From Bacteroidales bacterium (GTDB lineage Bacteria; Bacteroidota; Bacteroidia; Bacteroidales; JAADJA01), in NCBI GenBank assembly GCA_029933495.1, contig JAOZOC010000224.1, positions 1 to 5,938 on the forward strand: 5,938 nucleotides of DNA, written 5' to 3'. The first letter of the stretch is position 1, and every line of letters begins with the position of its first letter. Under the pieces are notes generated by a model. It had not been told where the DNA came from, searched no databases, and saw nothing but the letters and a program-made list of their open reading frames with translations. Below, one piece after another: positions 4,849-5,938 of this stretch. The translations under genes were made by a program, and so were the position numbers.

Positions 4849-5938
4849 ATGAAAGGTGTTTTTAAGAAATTATATTCAGTTGATTTAACAACCAAAACGG
4901 TGAAAACCATACATCTTGATGATACGATATACGAAAATTATCTTGGTGGCAGAGGACTTGGAGTGAAACTTTTTACCGACAGGGTTAAACCGGATACTGA
5001 CCCGTTAAGCCCGGAAAATGTGCTGGTACTGACAACCGGTCCGGTAACCGGAACTTCCGTATCAACGAGCGGTCGAATGTCACTTGTGACGAAATCGCCT
5101 TTGACAGGAACCATCTTTTATTCAAATACCGGAGGTGTATTCGGGTTTAATATGAAAAAATGTGGTATTGATGGAATAATAATAGAAGGTAAAGCCGATA
5201 AACCCTGCTATCTGCTGTTGGATGGAGATAAGGAGCCGGAAATAAAAGATGCAGCAGAATTATGGGGACTTGATACGGAAGAGACTCACGACAAACTGCT
5301 TGAAATTGAAGGGGCAAAGGCAAAAACTCTTGAAATAGGCCCTGCCGGCGAAAACCTTGTTCTTATCTCCGCAATAATGAACGATGCTGCAAGAGCTTTC
5401 GGACGCGGTGGTGTAGGTGCTGTTTTTGGTTCCAAAAATCTTAAGGCTTTTGTTGTGAAAAACGGAAAGCAAAAGACTGTCGTACACAATCCCGAATTGC
5501 TGAAATCCTATGCAAAACAGGCCATTGACAAGATTAAAGCCCTGCCTGTCACACGGGCTGCTTTTCCGCTTTTTGGAACTGCCGGAGTTCTGCATGTTAC
5601 AAACAGTCTTGGAATGTTACCAATAAGAAATTTCAGGTATGGTCAGCACGAACAGGCACCTAAGCTGGGCGGGGAAGCAATCCGTAAAGAGATTCTGGAA
5701 AAGACGGAAGCCTGTTACGGTTGTACAATACGCTGTGGAAGACTGACAAAAGCAGGTGATATGAAAGGGAAAGGGCCGGAATATGAATCGGTCTGGGCTT
5801 TGGGTGCAAATGTTGAGGTTTTTAATCTGAAAAAGGTAACGCAGGCAAATTATTATTGCAACAAGCTTGGAATTGACACAATATCAATGGGTGTTACAAT
5901 ATCCTGTGCAATGGAATTACAGGAAAAGGGTCTGTTTC
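4849..5938 (+). CDS. Tungsten aldehyde:ferredoxin oxidoreductase, 5' part (runs off the window)
   Basis: The first 363 residues of an AOR-family enzyme of about 600 residues; the frame stays open to the window edge. Such enzymes oxidise aldehydes to acids with ferredoxin in the cytoplasm of anaerobes, using a tungsten bis-pterin and a [4Fe-4S] cluster. Domain landmarks: YLGGRGLG at 31-38; TSGRMSLVTKSPLTG with Arg76 and Asn93 in SNTGG; Arg182-Ala183 before GRGGVGAVFGSKNLKA (185-200), matching residues placed around the pterin and Mg in the Pyrococcus furiosus enzyme; the cluster motif CxxCxxxC at Cys289, Cys292 and Cys296; and GPEYE at 309-313 holding the conserved acidic site. The fourth cluster Cys and the catalytic His lie beyond the window. 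The N-terminus matches the family start, supporting this ATG, although no Shine-Dalgarno site is seen. The exact subfamily (AOR, FOR, GAPOR-like or other) cannot be decided from this part. Confidence 0.93.
   Translation, partial: MKGVFKKLYSVDLTTKTVKTIHLDDTIYENYLGGRGLGVKLFTDRVKPDTDPLSPENVLVLTTGPVTGTSVSTSGRMSLVTKSPLTGTIFYSNTGGVFGFNMKKCGIDGIIIEGKADKPCYLLLDGDKEPEIKDAAELWGLDTEETHDKLLEIEGAKAKTLEIGPAGENLVLISAIMNDAARAFGRGGVGAVFGSKNLKAFVVKNGKQKTVVHNPELLKSYAKQAIDKIKALPVTRAAFPLFGTAGVLHVTNSLGMLPIRNFRYGQHEQAPKLGGEAIRKEILEKTEACYGCTIRCGRLTKAGDMKGKGPEYESVWALGANVEVFNLKKVTQANYYCNKLGIDTISMGVTISCAMELQEKGLF

Noticed and set aside
5260..5595. Minus-strand open frames inside the AOR gene
   Set aside because: They are antisense to a strongly conserved AOR frame and have no recognisable domains.

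Overview
The window looks like chromosomal DNA of an anaerobic member of the Bacteroidota, probably from the Bacteroidales/Marinilabiliales side. The evidence is moderate A+T richness, two promoters of the Bacteroidota type (TTTG, 19 bp, TAnnTTTG), the lack of clear Shine-Dalgarno sites, a signal peptide that leaves an N-terminal Gln, a Nudix/winged-helix regulator of the Bacteroidota AraR/NrtR type, and an oxygen-sensitive tungsten enzyme family. No rRNA, tRNA, CRISPR array or transposase is visible.

Layout. (1) 62-2638 (+): a large exported protein joining three hydrolase domains (SGNH, alpha/beta hydrolase, SGNH) and a C-terminal beta-sandwich, most likely a multi-esterase acting on acylated polysaccharide. 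(2) 2711-3645 (-): a RES-Xre type II toxin-antitoxin operon that converges on the esterase gene. The antitoxin gene is intact. The RES toxin gene carries an in-frame TAA at codon 9, while the rest of the frame and its catalytic residues are preserved, so the toxin appears silenced by one base change. (3) 3646-3764: a compact divergent promoter region with recognisable promoters in both directions, a direct repeat around the antitoxin -7 box, and a 21-bp palindrome over the expected start of the rightward transcript. (4) 3765-4505 (+): a Nudix-like sensor plus winged-helix regulator of the NrtR/AraR family with a degenerate Nudix box. (5) 4506-4848: a gene-free stretch packed with short repeats (GTTATGN heptads, a GC-rich hairpin, AAATTTGGATTTT-type repeats) and, next to the following gene, a palindrome and a spaced direct repeat that may be regulatory. 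(6) 4849 to the window end (+): the first 363 residues of a tungsten aldehyde:ferredoxin oxidoreductase, cut by the window edge.

How they fit together. The esterase and the regulator suit a carbohydrate-using lifestyle, and the AOR suits anaerobic aldehyde oxidation. The RES toxin family destroys NAD+, and the divergent regulator belongs to a family whose founding members sense ADP-ribose or related NAD metabolites. That adjacency is suggestive but not proof of a functional link. The best leads are the silenced RES toxin beside an intact antitoxin, the palindrome placed to autoregulate the Nudix regulator, and the unusual three-hydrolase fusion.
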